The position numbers were made by a program, and so were the translations under genes. From Gammaproteobacteria bacterium (lineage in GTDB: Bacteria; Pseudomonadota; Gammaproteobacteria; Steroidobacterales; Woeseiaceae), in assembly GCA_022600955.1 (NCBI GenBank), contig JAHZJK010000024.1:186003-250002 (forward strand): a DNA stretch of 64,000 bases, written 5' to 3'. Under the pieces are notes generated by a model, which was given only the letters and a program-made list of their open reading frames with translations, was not told the origin of the DNA and ran no database searches. Below are positions 55,838 to 64,000 of the stretch, one piece after another (within the stretch, counting starts at the first letter, position 1; each line of letters starts with the position of its first letter).

Positions 55838-57886
55838 CTACTCTTGCCGAACCCAGTCATTGATTGATACCGGTGGCCCGTAACTATCGTTCCAGATCAA
55901 TCCATCATTCCAGATCAGACCATCGTTCCAGATGAGGCCATCATTCCAGATCAGCCCGTCATTCCAGATCAAGCCGTCGTTCCAGATCAATCCATCATTC
56001 CAGATCAGGCCATCGCCCCATACGAAACCATCATCGGGACGGTAATCTCCGTCCCATACAGGTCCGTTGATGCCCGGAACGTAGAAGTCTCCGGCAGTGT
56101 CTTGTTTCGCCGGGCCCTGAAAGTGTGCTGTGCCACTAATATCCGCATCAATGTCGAGCCCCAGGTTGGCGCAACTGTAGTGCTCACCGGCCACAGCGGC
56201 TTCGGCGTCTACCATGCCGGCACCCTGTTGCAAGACACTGTATGCCGGATTGCCGTTAGCGTCAGTTGCGGTTCGCGCGGTACTGACGAGCTTGCACTTC
56301 ACGTGGTCGGGGGTGAGCCACGGCTCCGCCTCCAGCAGCAGCGCAACGACGCCACTAACAACTGCGGTCGACTGTGACGTTCCGGACATCGTGTAATAGC
56401 TGTCGCCGTCGTGGAATTGAGGATGCTGTCCAGCGACCTTGTGTTGTTGATCCATCATGCCTCTGACGTGTCCACCGGGTGCCACAACATCAGGCTTCAC
56501 GAACGCTTCAAATGTTGGTCCGGTCGATGAGAATGATGCAAGCGTATCGTCGCTCCAGTCGTCGGGCGTAACATTGTCGCTGAGCGCACCGACCGTGATG
56601 ATGTAGGGGACGTTCCCAGGCGCACCGATGCTCATCGGAAATGGCCCTGTATTGCCTGCCGACGCAACGACAACAATCCCTTCACGCCACAAGGCCATTA
56701 CGGCCTGGTTCATAGGATCGTCCCAATAGTATGAGCTTGGCGTCGTGCTGAACGAAAGGTTGAGCACGCGAATATTGTGCCTGTCCTTGTTCGTCATGAC
56801 CCAGTCCAGGCCCCTGATTACGTCGGCATAGCTACCCCTGCCATCATCATCGAAGGCTTGTACGACCACCAGGTTGGCATTGGGTGCGACCCCATTGAAT
56901 TCGCTGTCTTTGTACCGGCTGCTGAGCAGGACGCTGGCGACATGGGTACCATGACCGTTTTTGTCGCTGTTCGTCTTGCCTGCCGATTCTTTGTCTTTCA
57001 TCGCATCATATTGTGCAACCAGCCGGTCCTGCCCATTGCCATCGAACTCGAGGTAGTTCGAGCGGCCGGATTGCGCCCAGATGCCAGTGTCGAGAACAGC
57101 GATACCGACGCCTTGCCCTGTGAGGCCTTCCCAATGCAGTGCATCGGCACCAACCAGGCTTGAAACGTAAGTGCGCTTGGCCTCGACATCGCTGTCGCCA
57201 CTCCACTGCATGGAGGGCGGTCGCGGAAAGTCGATTAAGCATCCCTCGAAGAAGCCGATATTCATTTCGTATGAGCCTTGCTCATCGTCAATGTCGTCAA
57301 ACCCAAACATAAGAGTTTTCTCTGTACCGGCCGGGATTCTGAGTCGGCTGTCCGTCGCGTAAGCCGGGTGTGCGCTCAGACTTGCGCTGACTCCTTCAAT
57401 TTCCCCGTAGAAAATCGTGGTTTCGCCGAAATCGATTTGCTCGAGCTCATCGTTCGAGGCTGGCCACAACATCATAATTGATGACAGATGCACGTCGCCG
57501 CTGCCCGTATTGGAGATTGTCCAGTAAACCTCTTCATCATCAAAATCGAGCTCTGCTGACGCGCTCAAAACACAGGACCCGGAGCTGACTGAATCGACTG
57601 AAACGCCGCGATCTTCATAAATGCGGCGTACATCGGGGATAGCCCTGAGACTCTCAACCTGCTTCACGCTGAGCATTGCGCCAACCGAATTCACGATGCC
57701 CAGCTCGTGGGTGACTTCAGCACCAACTGTCGCAACCAGGGTCCTGGCCCGCTCAACGTCGCCGGCCTGTACTATGTAGCTCCTCGTGTTTTCATCGACT
57801 TGCGTAGTCGTGGTAGTGGCCACGATTGACAGGGCGGCGACGAGCAAAATACCCAGGCAGGAAAAAGCGACGAAACGGTTCCGCAT
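55838..57886 (-). CDS. Exported subtilisin-family (S8) protease with GLIWND repeat tail
   Basis: 682 residues with GGAG before the ATG. Signal peptide, then an I9-like propeptide ([17 protein letters not shown]), then a beta insert of about 110 residues before the catalytic domain. The triad motifs are [17 protein letters not shown] and [12 protein letters not shown]; the usual GTSMA reads GTSQS. The tail carries tandem GLIWND hexapeptides. It lies in one operon with the sensor-activator, whose ATG follows the protease stop by four bases. The protease may be regulated by, or clear ligands for, that sensor. Confidence 0.88.
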   Translation of the reverse strand: MRNRFVAFSCLGILLVAALSIVATTTTTQVDENTRSYIVQAGDVERARTLVATVGAEVTHELGIVNSVGAMLSVKQVESLRAIPDVRRIYEDRGVSVDSVSSGSCVLSASAELDFDDEEVYWTISNTGSGDVHLSSIMMLWPASNDELEQIDFGETTIFYGEIEGVSASLSAHPAYATDSRLRIPAGTEKTLMFGFDDIDDEQGSYEMNIGFFEGCLIDFPRPPSMQWSGDSDVEAKRTYVSSLVGADALHWEGLTGQGVGIAVLDTGIWAQSGRSNYLEFDGNGQDRLVAQYDAMKDKESAGKTNSDKNGHGTHVASVLLSSRYKDSEFNGVAPNANLVVVQAFDDDGRGSYADVIRGLDWVMTNKDRHNIRVLNLSFSTTPSSYYWDDPMNQAVMALWREGIVVVASAGNTGPFPMSIGAPGNVPYIITVGALSDNVTPDDWSDDTLASFSSTGPTFEAFVKPDVVAPGGHVRGMMDQQHKVAGQHPQFHDGDSYYTMSGTSQSTAVVSGVVALLLEAEPWLTPDHVKCKLVSTARTATDANGNPAYSVLQQGAGMVDAEAAVAGEHYSCANLGLDIDADISGTAHFQGPAKQDTAGDFYVPGINGPVWDGDYRPDDGFVWGDGLIWNDGLIWNDGLIWNDGLIWNDGLIWNDGLIWNDGLIWNDSYGPPVSINDWVRQE
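55890..56015 (-). repeat. Seven tandem 18-base units (GLIWND hexapeptide)
   Basis: Seven copies beginning TTCCAGAT on the plus strand at 55890, 55908, 55926, 55944, 55962, 55980 and 55998. On the minus strand they encode repeated GLIWND. Most differences are single bases and mainly silent, so selection seems to keep the peptide. Confidence 0.9.
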
Positions 57887-58043
57887 ACTAATGCTCCAAT
57901 TGAAAACGACGGTCGCAGCTGCGCCGAAGAGACTGATTCTTATTTTTTGGCGTCAAGGAGACTGTGCTCGACCGGACGGCGAACGGGTGTTTTAGTCTCA
58001 TGTCACTCTTGTGATTCAGATCCGTGAACCCGAGCGTTTTTGT

Positions 58044-58059
58044 TGGCGAAAGCTTAGCA
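58044..58059 (+). promoter_or_regulatory. Possible sigma-54-type promoter element
   Basis: TGGCGAAAGCTTAGCA has GG, ten bases, then GC, the spacing of a -24/-12 promoter, but only partly fits TGGCAC and TTGCA. It lies 53 bases before the terminator hairpin and faces the DUF1538 operon. Chance matches are common. Confidence 0.25.
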
Positions 58060-58111
58060 AATCGGCCTATTGCTTATCCGAAAAACTTTTCCATTCGTGC
58101 CATAAATGTTC

Positions 58112-58149
58112 CCGCACTACCATTCGTGGCGAGTGCGGCGATTTTTTTT
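58112..58149 (+). terminator. Intrinsic terminator-like hairpin in the DUF1538 operon leader
   Basis: CCGCACT (58112-58118) pairs with AGTGCGG (58132-58138). Inside, CCA pairs with TGG around TTCG. CGA and a run of eight T (58142-58149) follow. On the plus strand this is a complete Rho-independent terminator placed before the first gene, and no gene lies upstream on that strand to be terminated. It may attenuate the operon. Confidence 0.6.
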
Positions 58150-58255
58150 GCGGTGAATACAAACATCCTCTACAGCGGTTTTGTTCTACGATAGAAATCG
58201 ACAAACCACCCACAAGCGCTCAGGAAGGGACGGCAGTACATTGAGAGACTCGTTG

Positions 58256-58978
58256 ATGGCTCTGGCCACGGATGCCGCAGGCAGCTTTCGTGACTTGTTG
58301 CCAATTGTCGTCGTTATTGCCGTATTTCAACTGTTCGTGTTTGACGCGCCAGTTGAAGGATTCGTGTCACTTGCGATTGGTGCTGTGCTGGTGGTCGCGG
58401 GACTGACGTTTTTCATTTTCGGACTGCGGCTCGCACTGTTTCCTGTCGGTGAAGGGCTGGCCTACTCGCTCGCCGGAAAGGGTAGTGTTTTCTGGCTTGT
58501 GATATTCGCGTTCCTGCTGGGTTTCGGCACAACGATCGCAGAACCCGCCTTGATCGCGATCGCGGCTGAAGCGGCGCAGGTTGCCGCTGACGCTGATGCC
58601 ATATCCTCGACCCAGGCCGCCCAGGAGCGATACGCGCTAAGCCTCCGAATTACAGTAGCTCTGGCTGTTGGCATCGCGCTCGTCATCGGTGTGATGCGCA
58701 TTCTCGCCAACTGGTCGTTGCCACTGATGATCATAGCCGGGTATTGCCTGGTCGTGCTGATGACGAGTTTTTCGCCGAAGGAAATAATCGGTATTGCCTA
58801 CGACTCGGGTGGTGTAACAACCTCGACCGTAACCGTGCCATTGGTTGCCGCGCTTGGGGTTGGTCTGGCGAGCTCCTTGAAAGGGCGTAACCCGATGACC
58901 GACGGTTTCGGCTTGATCGCCTTTGCGTCTCTCGTGCCGATCATCTTCGTGCTTGCTTTTGGAATCATTGTGCAATGA
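58256..58978 (+). CDS. DUF1538 membrane protein, first half
   Basis: About 240 residues from the ATG at 58256. A TTG at 58241 is an alternative. Six or seven helices. The DUF1538 motifs are [18 protein letters not shown] and [24 protein letters not shown]. Other DUF1538 proteins I know carry two such domains in one chain. Here they are separate genes with overlapping ends (ATGA), so they probably assemble as a heterodimer. Likely a transporter at the inner membrane. The substrate is unknown. Confidence 0.82.
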   Translation: MALATDAAGSFRDLLPIVVVIAVFQLFVFDAPVEGFVSLAIGAVLVVAGLTFFIFGLRLALFPVGEGLAYSLAGKGSVFWLVIFAFLLGFGTTIAEPALIAIAAEAAQVAADADAISSTQAAQERYALSLRITVALAVGIALVIGVMRILANWSLPLMIIAGYCLVVLMTSFSPKEIIGIAYDSGGVTTSTVTVPLVAALGVGLASSLKGRNPMTDGFGLIAFASLVPIIFVLAFGIIVQ

Positions 58979-59793
58979 CGCTGCTTTCCGAAAGCTTCAG
59001 CTTTATAATCAACAGTGCGATCGACGTTCTGCCAATCATCGTATTCCTGTTTCTGTTTCAGAGATTGGTCATCGGCGAGCCTCTGGCGAACGGCAGGCGT
59101 ATACTGGTTGGATTTGTTTTCGTTGTGGTGGGTCTGGGCCTGTTTCTTGTCGGCCTCGAGAAGACCTTGTTTCCCCTCGGCCGATTGATGGCCGCACAGC
59201 TGACGGACCCCGCGTTCCTGTATGAGACAGCAGGGAAGGCCGTTTCCGACCTATCCTGGGATGACTACTACTGGGTCTATCTTTTTGCGGCTGCGATTGG
59301 CTTCAGTACGACTCTCGCGGAACCGGCACTGATAGCGGTATCAATGAAGGCCAATGAAGTTTCGGGTGGCGCGATCGGCGTGTGGGGCCTGCGAGTTGCA
59401 GTCGCTATCGGAGTAGGGGCCGGTGTGAGCCTCGGCTGCTTTCGCATAATTTCCGGAATGCCGCTGCACTACTTTATCGCAGCCGGATACCTGGTCGTGA
59501 TCCTGCAGACGATCGTCGCCCCGAAACTCATCGTGCCGCTCGCCTACGACTCGGGTGGCGTAACGACATCTACGGTAACCGTGCCGCTGATTACAGCATT
59601 GGGCCTTGGTTTGTCTGAAGCCATCCCGGGACGCAGCGCATTGCTTGACGGGTTCGGCCTGGTCGCATTCGCGAGCCTGTTTCCGATTATTTCGGTGCTG
59701 GCTTACGGACAGCTGGCGGAATTGAGAGAACGAGTGTCGGCGCCGCAGTGGCGCTCACAAGAATTTGAAGAGGAAGAGAGAGATGCACTTTAA
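58975..59793 (+). CDS. DUF1538 membrane protein, second half
   Basis: 272 residues starting inside the stop codon of the first DUF1538 gene. Carries the same two motifs ([39 protein letters not shown]). The C-terminal 30 residues are charged ([20 protein letters not shown]) and lie on the predicted cytoplasmic side, a possible docking site for the P-II-like protein encoded next. Confidence 0.83.
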   Translation: MTLLSESFSFIINSAIDVLPIIVFLFLFQRLVIGEPLANGRRILVGFVFVVVGLGLFLVGLEKTLFPLGRLMAAQLTDPAFLYETAGKAVSDLSWDDYYWVYLFAAAIGFSTTLAEPALIAVSMKANEVSGGAIGVWGLRVAVAIGVGAGVSLGCFRIISGMPLHYFIAAGYLVVILQTIVAPKLIVPLAYDSGGVTTSTVTVPLITALGLGLSEAIPGRSALLDGFGLVAFASLFPIISVLAYGQLAELRERVSAPQWRSQEFEEEERDAL

Positions 59794-60133
59794 ACTTATC
59801 GTTGCCTTCGTCGAAGACAACAAAACCGACGTCATCATGGAAGCGGCGCGAGACGCAGGCGCAACCGGCTGTACGGTCATAAACAATGCGCGAGGCGAGG
59901 GCATCAAGGAGAACAAGACATTCTTTGGGTTGTCACTTTCTTCGCAAAGAGACGTTATCTTGTTACTGGTTGAACAGCACCTTAGCCGCAACATACTTGA
60001 GCACATCGGAGAGGTTGGCGAGTTCGATGCAAAGCCGGGTACCGGTATTGCCGTGATGATCGATGTCGAGGACGCTGTTGGCGTGATACACCAGAGTGCC
60101 GAGTTAGGTGAGATTGTGGAGGAAAATCTATGA
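59783..60133 (+). CDS. P-II-like signalling protein
   Basis: 116 residues from the ATG at 59783, with GAGGAAGAGAG upstream, overlapping the DUF1538 gene by 11 bases. The ferredoxin-like P-II fold is suggested by [29 protein letters not shown] and KPGTGIAVMIDVEDAVGV. The T-loop region (NNARGEGIKENKTFFGL) lacks the uridylylated Tyr context of GlnB/GlnK. P-II-like proteins trimerise, bind nucleotides and gate membrane transporters. Here the obvious partner is the DUF1538 pair. Confidence 0.8.
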   Translation: MHFKLIVAFVEDNKTDVIMEAARDAGATGCTVINNARGEGIKENKTFFGLSLSSQRDVILLLVEQHLSRNILEHIGEVGEFDAKPGTGIAVMIDVEDAVGVIHQSAELGEIVEENL

Positions 60134-60537
60134 GCGTACAGAGCTGGGGCCAAGTGCGAGATTGCATGCGCAAGGAAGTGACCGAAGTTGACGGCACGCT
60201 TGACGTATTGTCCGCGCTAAAAACAATGAAGAAGGTCGGTGCAACGAGTCTCATTGTAAAGCGTCGGGATGAGCAGGATGAGTACGGCCTGCTACTCTTC
60301 TCCGATATCGCAAAGAAGGTTATTGCAAAGAATCGTGCGCCGGAGCGGGTGAGTGTCTACGAGGTGATGGCAAAGCCAGTATTGACAGTTCGTCCCGAAA
60401 TGGAGATTCGTTACTGCGCGCGCTTGTTTGAAAACTTCAACATCAGTCACGCACCCGTTGTCGAGAACGGAGAGATAGTCGGCCTTGTCAGTTTTTACCT
60501 GCTGGTGCTGCATAGCGTTCTGCCCGATCTCGAGTAG
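60130..60537 (+). CDS. CBS-pair protein
   Basis: 135 residues overlapping the P-II-like gene by 4 bases (ATGA). Two CBS motifs: VDGTLDVLSALKTMKKVGATSLIV and VRPEMEIRYCARLFENFNISHAPVV. CBS pairs bind adenosine nucleotides, so this gene adds a second nucleotide sensor to the operon. No other domain is present. Confidence 0.85.
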   Translation: MSVQSWGQVRDCMRKEVTEVDGTLDVLSALKTMKKVGATSLIVKRRDEQDEYGLLLFSDIAKKVIAKNRAPERVSVYEVMAKPVLTVRPEMEIRYCARLFENFNISHAPVVENGEIVGLVSFYLLVLHSVLPDLE

Positions 60538-60555
60538 ACGCGTGTGGCAGTTGAT

Positions 60556-60786
60556 TCAAGCGTCGTCCAAGTCTGCGTTCCAGCTAAACACGTCCTCAAG
60601 GCCGACGTCGAACAGGCGCGCGATTCTAAAAGCACTTTCCAGTGAAGGCGAGTAACGGCCTTGCTCAATGGCGATCACCGTCTGCCGCGTTACACCGATG
60701 GCCTCTCCAAGCTGCGCCTGGGTCATCGCGCCATGCTGATCGCGCAGTTCACGAACGCGATTGCCGATTGGTGGTCGTTTGGCCAC
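60556..60786 (-). CDS. XRE-family DNA-binding regulator
   Basis: 76 residues from a GTG two bases after the upstream stop. An almost pure helix-turn-helix: MTQAQLGEAIGVTRQTVIAI followed by EQGRYSPSLESAFRIARLF. Such small regulators often repress their own operon. The repeat at its promoter supports this. Confidence 0.88.
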   Translation of the reverse strand: MAKRPPIGNRVRELRDQHGAMTQAQLGEAIGVTRQTVIAIEQGRYSPSLESAFRIARLFDVGLEDVFSWNADLDDA

Positions 60787-60788
60787 CG

Positions 60789-61211
60789 CTACACGGCTAC
60801 GCGGTACAAAAACACGCGAGCCGCATACTCGGATAACTGGCCGATCATCAGGCTGGCGAAAACGCCGTAAAAGAGGGCGTTGCCACTGTATGAAACCAGG
60901 TACATTCCCAGGGACAGAATGACACCGAAGCCAAAGACATAGCCGGCGAAGTTGCCCGCCCGGGCGAATATCATGCGCTCTCTCTCATCCAGCGATGCGT
61001 TGGCCTCTTTCGGTGCGAAAACTGCGATTGCGACGTGTCCGATGATCGCGAGCGCGATGAGTATCAATGTGTACACGACAACGGCTCCGATCGTCGGCGG
61101 TGCCAGCTGGTTGATCTCAGCCGACATGGCTGAAACCGTAACGAAATAGAATGCACCGCCCAGTGCCAGCGCCAACGACATTATCCAGGCCGATTTTTCC
61201 TGAAATGACAT
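60789..61211 (-). CDS. Four-helix membrane protein, DUF2178-like
   Basis: 140 residues from the ATG at 61211, which has GAGG upstream. Frames with earlier starts (to 61244) lie inside the promoter region. Four hydrophobic helices, and DERERMIFARAGNFAGYVFGFG between helices 2 and 3, as in small XRE-linked membrane proteins. Transcribed before the XRE gene, two bases apart. Function unknown. Confidence 0.72.
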   Translation of the reverse strand: MSFQEKSAWIMSLALALGGAFYFVTVSAMSAEINQLAPPTIGAVVVYTLILIALAIIGHVAIAVFAPKEANASLDERERMIFARAGNFAGYVFGFGVILSLGMYLVSYSGNALFYGVFASLMIGQLSEYAARVFLYRVAV

Positions 61212-61224
61212 AGCCCACATCCTC

Positions 61225-61279
61225 ATGTCAAAAATTATTAACATTGAGGATAGGCGATAGTCAGCAAGATGTCAAAAAT
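61225..61279. repeat. Direct repeat ATGTCAAAAAT flanking the XRE-operon promoter
   Basis: ATGTCAAAAAT at 61225-61235 and 61269-61279, 44 bases apart, close to four helical turns. One copy contains the -35 box and the other lies just after the expected transcription start. Possible XRE operator. Confidence 0.55.
61247..61275 (-). promoter_or_regulatory. Sigma-70-type promoter of the membrane-protein/XRE operon
   Basis: TTGACA (minus strand, 61275-61270), 17 bases, then TATCCT (61252-61247). Perfect -35 and four of six -10 matches with ideal spacing. The start codon lies 36 bases after the -10. Confidence 0.65.
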
Positions 61280-61282
61280 CTT

Positions 61283-62902
61283 TTACAGAGCTTTGCCGGT
61301 GATCTCGAAGTATTCGTTCCATTTCTGTTCAGCGGTATCCCCGAATAGCACGTCGCAGGCTTCGCGCAAGCCTTCTGACTTGATCAGCGAATCGCGTCTG
61401 ACGACCAGGCTGATCTTCGAGCGTCTACGCAGAAAGTCCTCGAGTTTCGTGATCATCTCCCTGCGTCCTGTTTGCTCGATCTCGCACCGCAGGTACTCGG
61501 CATTCTCTATCATGCACTCCGCATTGCGTGGGTCTTTGCGGATCGACTCAAGCATTTCAAACGCTGCTGAACCGTATCGCCGCCACAAGCGTTCCGACAG
61601 CGGCTCGCAAGAACATGGATTGGTCATTTCATCAAGACCCATACGCGCGGCTTGAAAAAAGAACTTGTTGCGAATCTCTTCGATCGCTTCTCCATACCAG
61701 CGATGACCCTTGTGAGGCAGGTCGATGCCCATTTTCTCAACTTCCTCGGCGACTTCCTCGCCGATATTGAGGCAGTCAGTGATTTTCCCGCCGAAGATGC
61801 TGACATGTGAATGATTCCGATCCGCTTCCACGGTATGGCTGCGGGACAAGGAGACCCAGTCCGTCGTGCTGTCAGAGCCGGTTACCGCGAGTGGCCGAAC
61901 GCCACAGCGTTCAGCAATAATGTCGGCACGTGTCAGAGGCTTGTCCAGTTTGAGCATCTCATTGGCATTCTTGAGAATGAAGTCGCGGTCCTCGTTAGTA
62001 ACCTCCACATACGGATCAGGTTCGCGCGTATCTGTTGTGCCTATACAGGTCTTTGGCCCCATCGGTATGACGAAAAACAGACGGCCATCACTCGCAAAAA
62101 AAGCCAGGATGCGATTCGTCTCGGTTACTCGATCGACAACCAGGTGTACGCCCTTCGAGAATACATGACGATAGTCTGTCGCTTCGTCAGATGCCTGGTT
62201 GTAGAGATCAACTTCAGGGCCGCAGGCATTAACGAGCACTTTGGCGCGAATGTTGATTGCTTCGCCGTTTATGCCGTCTGTGGCGGACACGCGCCAACTG
62301 CCGTCCACGCGCTCAGCCTTTTGCGACTCAACGTAGTTGGCCGCAACAGTTCCGAAATCCAGCGATCCCCGAACGAAGCCGAACACGAATCGGGCGTCGT
62401 TATCATGTAAGTAACAATCCGAATATTCGATTGCGGCGCGAGCATCGCTGGTTTCGACCTTGGGCTCGCGCTTTGCGAGGCGTCGCTTACTGAGGTAGAT
62501 CGGTGGGCGAGTCTGGAATCGCCCCATCACCCAGTAGAGCAGCGATCCAAGGTAAATAAACAGCGGTGGAAATCGAAAACCTCGTTCAATCGTCGTCAGG
62601 AATCGAATCTCCTTGACCGTCGACGGATAGCTGTTCGCGAGGTGATTGCGACTCCTGCACAAATTCCATACCAGCGGGAACTCCCAGGTTTCGAGGTACT
62701 TGATGCCTCCCCACGCAAGATTCGAGGACTGTGAACTCGTGGAAGACGCGAAATCTCCCTTGTCAATCAACGCCACTTTTGCGCCTTGTGCCGATAGCGC
62801 TGCCGCCGACACCGCTCCGTTAATGCCGCCACCGACGATACAGACATCGAAATTTTTCTTGCGTAACTTCTTGATATTGGTTTCGCGGAGACTGGCTGAC
62901 AT
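61283..62902 (-). CDS. glpD: Glycerol-3-phosphate dehydrogenase (FAD-dependent)
   Basis: 539 residues. FAD motif DVCIVGGGINGAVSAAALSAQG, then SSQSSNLAWGGIKYLE, as in GlpD. The FAD/substrate region includes GTTDTREPDPYVEV. The C-terminal domain begins near GHRWYGE. Aerobic enzyme oxidising glycerol-3-phosphate to dihydroxyacetone phosphate and reducing quinone at the inner membrane. Divergent from the symporter, with no glpF or glpK adjacent. Confidence 0.85.
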   Translation of the reverse strand: MSASLRETNIKKLRKKNFDVCIVGGGINGAVSAAALSAQGAKVALIDKGDFASSTSSQSSNLAWGGIKYLETWEFPLVWNLCRSRNHLANSYPSTVKEIRFLTTIERGFRFPPLFIYLGSLLYWVMGRFQTRPPIYLSKRRLAKREPKVETSDARAAIEYSDCYLHDNDARFVFGFVRGSLDFGTVAANYVESQKAERVDGSWRVSATDGINGEAINIRAKVLVNACGPEVDLYNQASDEATDYRHVFSKGVHLVVDRVTETNRILAFFASDGRLFFVIPMGPKTCIGTTDTREPDPYVEVTNEDRDFILKNANEMLKLDKPLTRADIIAERCGVRPLAVTGSDSTTDWVSLSRSHTVEADRNHSHVSIFGGKITDCLNIGEEVAEEVEKMGIDLPHKGHRWYGEAIEEIRNKFFFQAARMGLDEMTNPCSCEPLSERLWRRYGSAAFEMLESIRKDPRNAECMIENAEYLRCEIEQTGRREMITKLEDFLRRRSKISLVVRRDSLIKSEGLREACDVLFGDTAEQKWNEYFEITGKAL

Positions 62903-63125
62903 TTAGCTCGCTCGGTTGGGTATTTCGACGCGCAAATGCGTCCGGTATCAGTAGCTAATTATCGCATCGAAACGCATCGCGCAAGCAATTAGTTGAACAA
63001 TCTGTCGCATTCCTTGTGGTGCTGTGAGTTTGCGTTTGCCAGCTGCTTTCGCGTAGCGTGGCCACGGTTCACGTTCCCGCAACACGAACGGCATGCGCTT
63101 TCGAGCGCTCGACACGGAGACAATA

Positions 63126-64000
63126 ATGGCAGCCGAAAACTTGTTCGTTACGCTGACAAGCTGTGCTTTCTTCATGGCGATAGTCGCGTGGGTCTCTTAC
63201 CAAAAAACCAAGGGTGAGGTCGATACTAAAGACGGGTACTTTCTTGCGGGCCGTGGTCTTACAGGCGTCTTTATCGCCGGATCAATGTTGCTCACCAATC
63301 TTTCCGCGGAACAGCTTATCGGCCTGAATGGTTCTGCCTACGGGTTTAATCTAAGTAGTATGGCGTGGGAGGTGACCGCGGCTTTCGCAACCATCTGCAT
63401 GGCGCTGATTTTCCTGCCTCGTTACCTGGCGGGCGCATTTACAACATTGCCGGAGTTTCTGAAGAGTCGTTTTGACGACGACGTGCGACGCATGTCTGTG
63501 GTCCTGTTCATGGTTGGCTACGGCTTGGTGACTATCCCGTCAGTCTTGTACTCGGGTTCGATCGCAGTTCTGCAACTGTTCGATGTTCCAGGTCTCTTGA
63601 ACGTCACATACGGACAAGGTCTCGTAATCACGATAGTCTCAATCGGCTGCGTCGGTGCTGTCTACGCGGTTTTTGGCGGCCTGAAGGCAGTTGCCGTTTC
63701 CGACACCCTGAACGGCGTCGGCCTGCTGATTGTTGGTGTGCTTGTGCCGGTTCTCGGTCTGGCAGCACTCGGAGACGGTAGCGTCATGCAGGGCCTTCAG
63801 ACTATTACGAGTACAGAAACACACAAGCTGAATGCGATCGGCGGACCAGAGGATCCGACACCTTTCGGAACGATTTTCACGGGTATGATTTTCGCCAACC
63901 TTTTCTATTGGTGTACCAACCAGTATGTGATTCAGCGAACGCTTGGCGCACAAAACCTGGCTGAAGGGCAGAAGGGCGTGTTGTTCTCCGGCTTCTTCAA
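63126..64000 (+). CDS. Sodium:solute symporter (SSS family), 3' end beyond the window
   Basis: At least 291 residues from the ATG at 63126 (GGAG seven bases upstream). No stop before the window ends, so the gene is truncated only by the window. Helices start with FVTLTSCAFFMAIVAWVSY. LLTNLSAEQLIGLNGSAYGFNL matches the sodium-binding region of sugar-type SSS carriers (SglT-like), and VYAVFGGLKAVAVSDTLNGVG is the family signature. Imports a sugar or related solute with Na+. The 223-base gap to glpD holds no other clear feature. Confidence 0.87.
   Translation, partial: MAAENLFVTLTSCAFFMAIVAWVSYQKTKGEVDTKDGYFLAGRGLTGVFIAGSMLLTNLSAEQLIGLNGSAYGFNLSSMAWEVTAAFATICMALIFLPRYLAGAFTTLPEFLKSRFDDDVRRMSVVLFMVGYGLVTIPSVLYSGSIAVLQLFDVPGLLNVTYGQGLVITIVSIGCVGAVYAVFGGLKAVAVSDTLNGVGLLIVGVLVPVLGLAALGDGSVMQGLQTITSTETHKLNAIGGPEDPTPFGTIFTGMIFANLFYWCTNQYVIQRTLGAQNLAEGQKGVLFSGFF

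Larger units (their letters stand above)
57887..58255. other. Divergent leader region between the subtilase and the DUF1538 operon
   Basis: About 369 bases without a gene. Contains a sigma-54-like element (58044-58059), a direct repeat CCATTCGTG at 58091 and 58120, and an intrinsic-terminator hairpin (58112-58149). Both flanking operons must have their promoters here. No clear sigma-70 promoter is visible. Confidence 0.6.

Noticed and set aside
55890..56015. CRISPR or iteron-like array of 18-base repeats
   Set aside because: Contiguous units with no spacers, in frame at the end of the subtilase. It encodes GLIWND.
62955..62992. CTAATT...AATTAG inverted repeat between glpD and the symporter
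   Set aside because: Six-base A/T-rich arms 26 bases apart occur readily by chance. No regulator match.

Overview
The window reads as a chromosomal segment of a free-living Gammaproteobacterium, probably marine. The grounds are the gene families (SstT, a FimV-type LysM protein, rhombosortase-type C-terminal signals, Tat and Sec lipoproteins), a near-consensus CRP operator and a Fur-like box, Shine-Dalgarno sites throughout, and frequent GTG/TTG starts. Moderate-to-high GC and many secreted or envelope proteins with multihaem cytochromes would suit a Woeseia-like lineage, but that placement is inference. I saw no rRNA, tRNA, CRISPR array, insertion sequence or phage gene.

Layout. 0.3-9.8 kb: an NHL-propeller surface protein and a dihaem propeller lipoprotein, a CadC/ToxR-like regulator with TPRs, an M23-like lipoprotein, a CorB/CNNM-type transporter, an exported arginase-like protein and a TolB-like propeller lipoprotein. 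10-25.8 kb: a membrane-fused patatin, an ExeM-like extracellular nuclease, an exported SDR-like protein, a fatty-acid desaturase, an amidohydrolase, MscS, a Ca2+/Na+ exchanger, a MATE pump, a crotonase and a LysM protein. 26-33.6 kb: glutamate-type dehydrogenase, NhaC, a DUF1295 reductase-like protein, an unknown small protein, an acyltransferase and a Tat-exported amine oxidase.

33.6-44.0 kb is the most striking region. A membrane-anchored Fe-S/flavin NAD(P)-type oxidoreductase, whose flavin fold looks circularly permuted, is divergent from a tightly packed operon. That operon encodes a CcmI-like cytochrome-maturation factor, a histidine-rich b-type-cytochrome-like membrane protein, a 21-haem cytochrome, a cytochrome with 33 CxxCH plus one CX3CH motif, a SPOR/TPR/outer-membrane-barrel protein and a lipoprotein. 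A Fur-like box lies in the divergent intergenic region. Taken together this looks like a complete route for electrons from the cytoplasm to the outer membrane, and it does not match an Mtr, Omc or Pcc system that I recognise.

44-51.3 kb: SstT, a CocE-type hydrolase, a DUF899 protein, a small secreted protein and a DUF305-LVIVD fusion. 51.3-57.9 kb: a subtilase with a GLIWND tandem tail, followed four bases later by a 1497-residue one-component sensor fused to a sigma-54 activator. 58.2-60.5 kb: a four-gene, translationally coupled operon (two half-size DUF1538 membrane proteins, a P-II-like protein, a CBS-pair protein) with an intrinsic-terminator hairpin in its leader. 60.5-64 kb: an XRE regulator operon with its promoter, GlpD, and the start of a sodium:solute symporter that runs off the end.
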